This document shows positions 62,770 to 64,000 of a DNA stretch of 64,000 nucleotides, piece by piece (positions within the stretch are counted from its first letter, which is position 1; each line of letters begins with the position of its first letter). The translations under genes were made by a program, and so were the position numbers. Under the pieces are notes generated by a model, which saw only the letters and a program-made list of their open reading frames with translations, was not told the origin of the DNA and did no database searches. Source of the stretch: Mycobacterium sp. URHD0025 (GTDB lineage Bacteria > Actinomycetota > Actinomycetes > Mycobacteriales > Mycobacteriaceae); NCBI RefSeq assembly GCF_000426065.1, contig NZ_AUEQ01000006.1:248001-312000 (forward strand). Direction: 5' to 3'.

Positions 62770-64000
62770 GTGCGCGTCATCGATTTCTTCGACGAAGCAG
62801 CATCACTTCACCCTGAACGGATGTTCGCCTCCGATGTTACGGGGGAGAGACAGTACACATTCGCAGACGGGGTGAAGTACTCGCACGAGGTCGCATGCGG
62901 GCTCCGGGAGGCAGGCGTAAGGGTTGGTGACCCCGTCGGCATACTCGCGCCCAACTGTCCAGAGGCACTGCTCACAACCTTTGCATTGTGGCGATGCGGT
63001 GCGGCCTGGGTTCCGTTGAATCCACGTAATGCACTCACGGCGACGTCAGACTTCGCCCGCGAAGTGGGACTCAAATATATTGTGCTGCACTCAGATTTCT
63101 CTGACCACGCAGAGGACCTCCTCGCGGCGATACCCACTTTGGAACTGATTATCGGTATCGGTCAGCGATGCGATGGTCAGCAGTTCGTCGATGATGTGAT
63201 CGCGCGCGGGCGCGGACGCGAACTCGACGACTGGAACGATGTGCACGGTCGGCGCGATCTGGTGTGCGTTCTCGCTCCAACTGGAGGGACCACCGGGCGC
63301 TCGAAACCAGTCATGATCACGAATGACATCTGGACAACACTCATGAATCTGACGAGTCGGCACTTTCCTCCCACCCAGCATCCCGTCAACCTGATGTCTG
63401 CACCCATCACGCATGCGGCAGGTCTTTTCGCTGCTGTAATGGCTTGTCAGGGCGCGGGTACCGTCATACTTCGCAAATTCGACGCCCATGACGTCCTCGA
63501 CGCAATCGAGGATCACGGCATCACTCATATGTTCCTCCCGCCGACCGCGCTCTACGACTTGGTGGACCTGCAGCAGCAGCAGCCCCGTGTCCTCGACAGC
63601 ATGAGATTGCTGTGGCTGGCCGCAGCCCCGATCTCGCCAGATCGCCTGCGGCATGCCGTCAACGTCCTTGGCGGAATCATTGGGCAGTCCTTCGGCCAAG
63701 CGGAAGCACCCGGGTTTATTACCTGGATGCCCGCTGAGGAGATCGAAGCCGCAGCTGCGAATAATGACCTTAACCGACTCGCAAGTTGCGGTCTCCCAAC
63801 CTGGGGCACTCAGGTAGAGGTAATGTCCGGCGAGGGTAAACTGCTTGGGCGCAACGCGGTTGGCGAGATCGTCGTTCGAGGACACCTGGTTACGCCAGGA
63901 TACTTTGGTCGACCCGAAGAAACCGAAGCTGCCCACCAACACAACTGGCTCCACACTGGAGACATCGGCAGGATTGACAGCGATGGATACATATACATCG
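62770..64000 (+). CDS. AMP-dependent acyl-CoA synthetase/ligase, C-terminus cut by window edge
   Basis: GTG start at 62770 (VRVIDFFDEAASLHPERMFA) after GGAGAAC. About 410 residues are present. Core motif A3 is APTGGTTGRSKPV, followed by the HAAGLFAA region, GQSFGQAEAPGF (variant of the A5 motif, with Gly-Gln in place of Tyr-Gly) and LHTGDIGRIDSDGYIYI (A7). The adenylate-forming ATP-binding parts are intact; the C-terminal lysine domain is beyond the window. It would activate a carboxylic acid with CoA; substrate unknown. Codon use and GC look lower than in the core genes on the left, consistent with acquired DNA. Confidence 0.88.
   Translation, partial: MRVIDFFDEAASLHPERMFASDVTGERQYTFADGVKYSHEVACGLREAGVRVGDPVGILAPNCPEALLTTFALWRCGAAWVPLNPRNALTATSDFAREVGLKYIVLHSDFSDHAEDLLAAIPTLELIIGIGQRCDGQQFVDDVIARGRGRELDDWNDVHGRRDLVCVLAPTGGTTGRSKPVMITNDIWTTLMNLTSRHFPPTQHPVNLMSAPITHAAGLFAAVMACQGAGTVILRKFDAHDVLDAIEDHGITHMFLPPTALYDLVDLQQQQPRVLDSMRLLWLAAAPISPDRLRHAVNVLGGIIGQSFGQAEAPGFITWMPAEEIEAAAANNDLNRLASCGLPTWGTQVEVMSGEGKLLGRNAVGEIVVRGHLVTPGYFGRPEETEAAHQHNWLHTGDIGRIDSDGYIYI

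Overview
The window is from a high-GC, fast-growing environmental mycobacterium (Mycolicibacterium type). The evidence is the gene order rmlB/rmlC, infA-rpmJ-rpsM-rpsK-rpsD-rpoA-rplQ-truA, cutinases, the ESX-4 locus (eccB4, mycP4, eccD4, eccC4, Rv3446c-like, esxU, esxT), rplM-rpsI, glmM and the Rv3440c/Rv3439c pair. This is the M. tuberculosis Rv3439c-Rv3465 backbone in inverted orientation, with F420-dependent enzymes, GTG starts and WXG100 proteins throughout. Blocks that M. tuberculosis lacks have been inserted into it. All functional calls come from reading translated sequence and recalling families; no database search was run.

Layout. 1-2.6 kb: truncated TetR regulator, DmpA/P1-family aminopeptidase, and two paralogous unknown proteins. 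2.8-9.4 kb (minus strand): rmlC, rmlB, two tandem F420-dependent oxidoreductases, then a histidine kinase with a cyclic-nucleotide-binding-like domain beside a response regulator fused to a thioredoxin-reductase-like flavoprotein that lacks the CxxC pair. 9.5-12.1 kb: SRPBCC protein, flotillin-like protein and NfeD-like protein. 12.4-17.2 kb: ribosomal protein/RNA polymerase operon ending in truA. 17.2-20.0 kb: four tandem cutinase-like secreted hydrolases. 20.0-21.7 kb: EamA exporter divergent from a CGNR zinc-finger protein. 21.8-31.6 kb: ESX-4 type VII secretion locus.

31.7-47.7 kb lies between esxT and rplM, which are neighbours in M. tuberculosis. It holds a DEAD-box helicase, a GAF-domain regulator, an aldehyde dehydrogenase, a GlcG/HbpS-like protein, a FhuF-like Fe-S protein, a B12-dependent diol dehydratase in the order small-large-medium with both reactivase subunits, an ethanolamine permease, ethanolamine ammonia-lyase EutBC and a HAD-family lipoprotein phosphatase. 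Together these look like a shell-less pathway in which two adenosylcobalamin enzymes make aldehydes (propionaldehyde, acetaldehyde) that one dehydrogenase oxidises. Similar TGCAAC direct repeats precede the aldehyde dehydrogenase and the diol dehydratase genes.

47.8-53 kb: rplM-rpsI with a clear terminator, a small secreted protein, glmM and a two-gene type VII-associated pair. 53-58.7 kb: KshA-type steroid hydroxylase oxygenase, TetR, an Rv3520c-like F420 enzyme, and an FAD monooxygenase fused to a SnoaL-like domain, divergent from its own TetR gene. 58.7-64 kb reads as a more recently acquired or decaying segment: an S9 peptidase remnant, an amidohydrolase with an altered HxH motif, a PucR-type regulator, a thiolase N-terminal fragment and an acyl-CoA ligase running off the window.

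The strongest candidates for something undescribed are the kinase plus response-regulator/flavoprotein pair (6.2-9.4 kb), the diol dehydratase/ethanolamine island with its shared TGCAAC repeats and the heme/Fe-S gene pair inside it, a 26-bp tandem repeat that puts the same C-terminus and stop in all three frames (36.7 kb), and a run of perfect hairpins before rpsM (12.87-13.02 kb).
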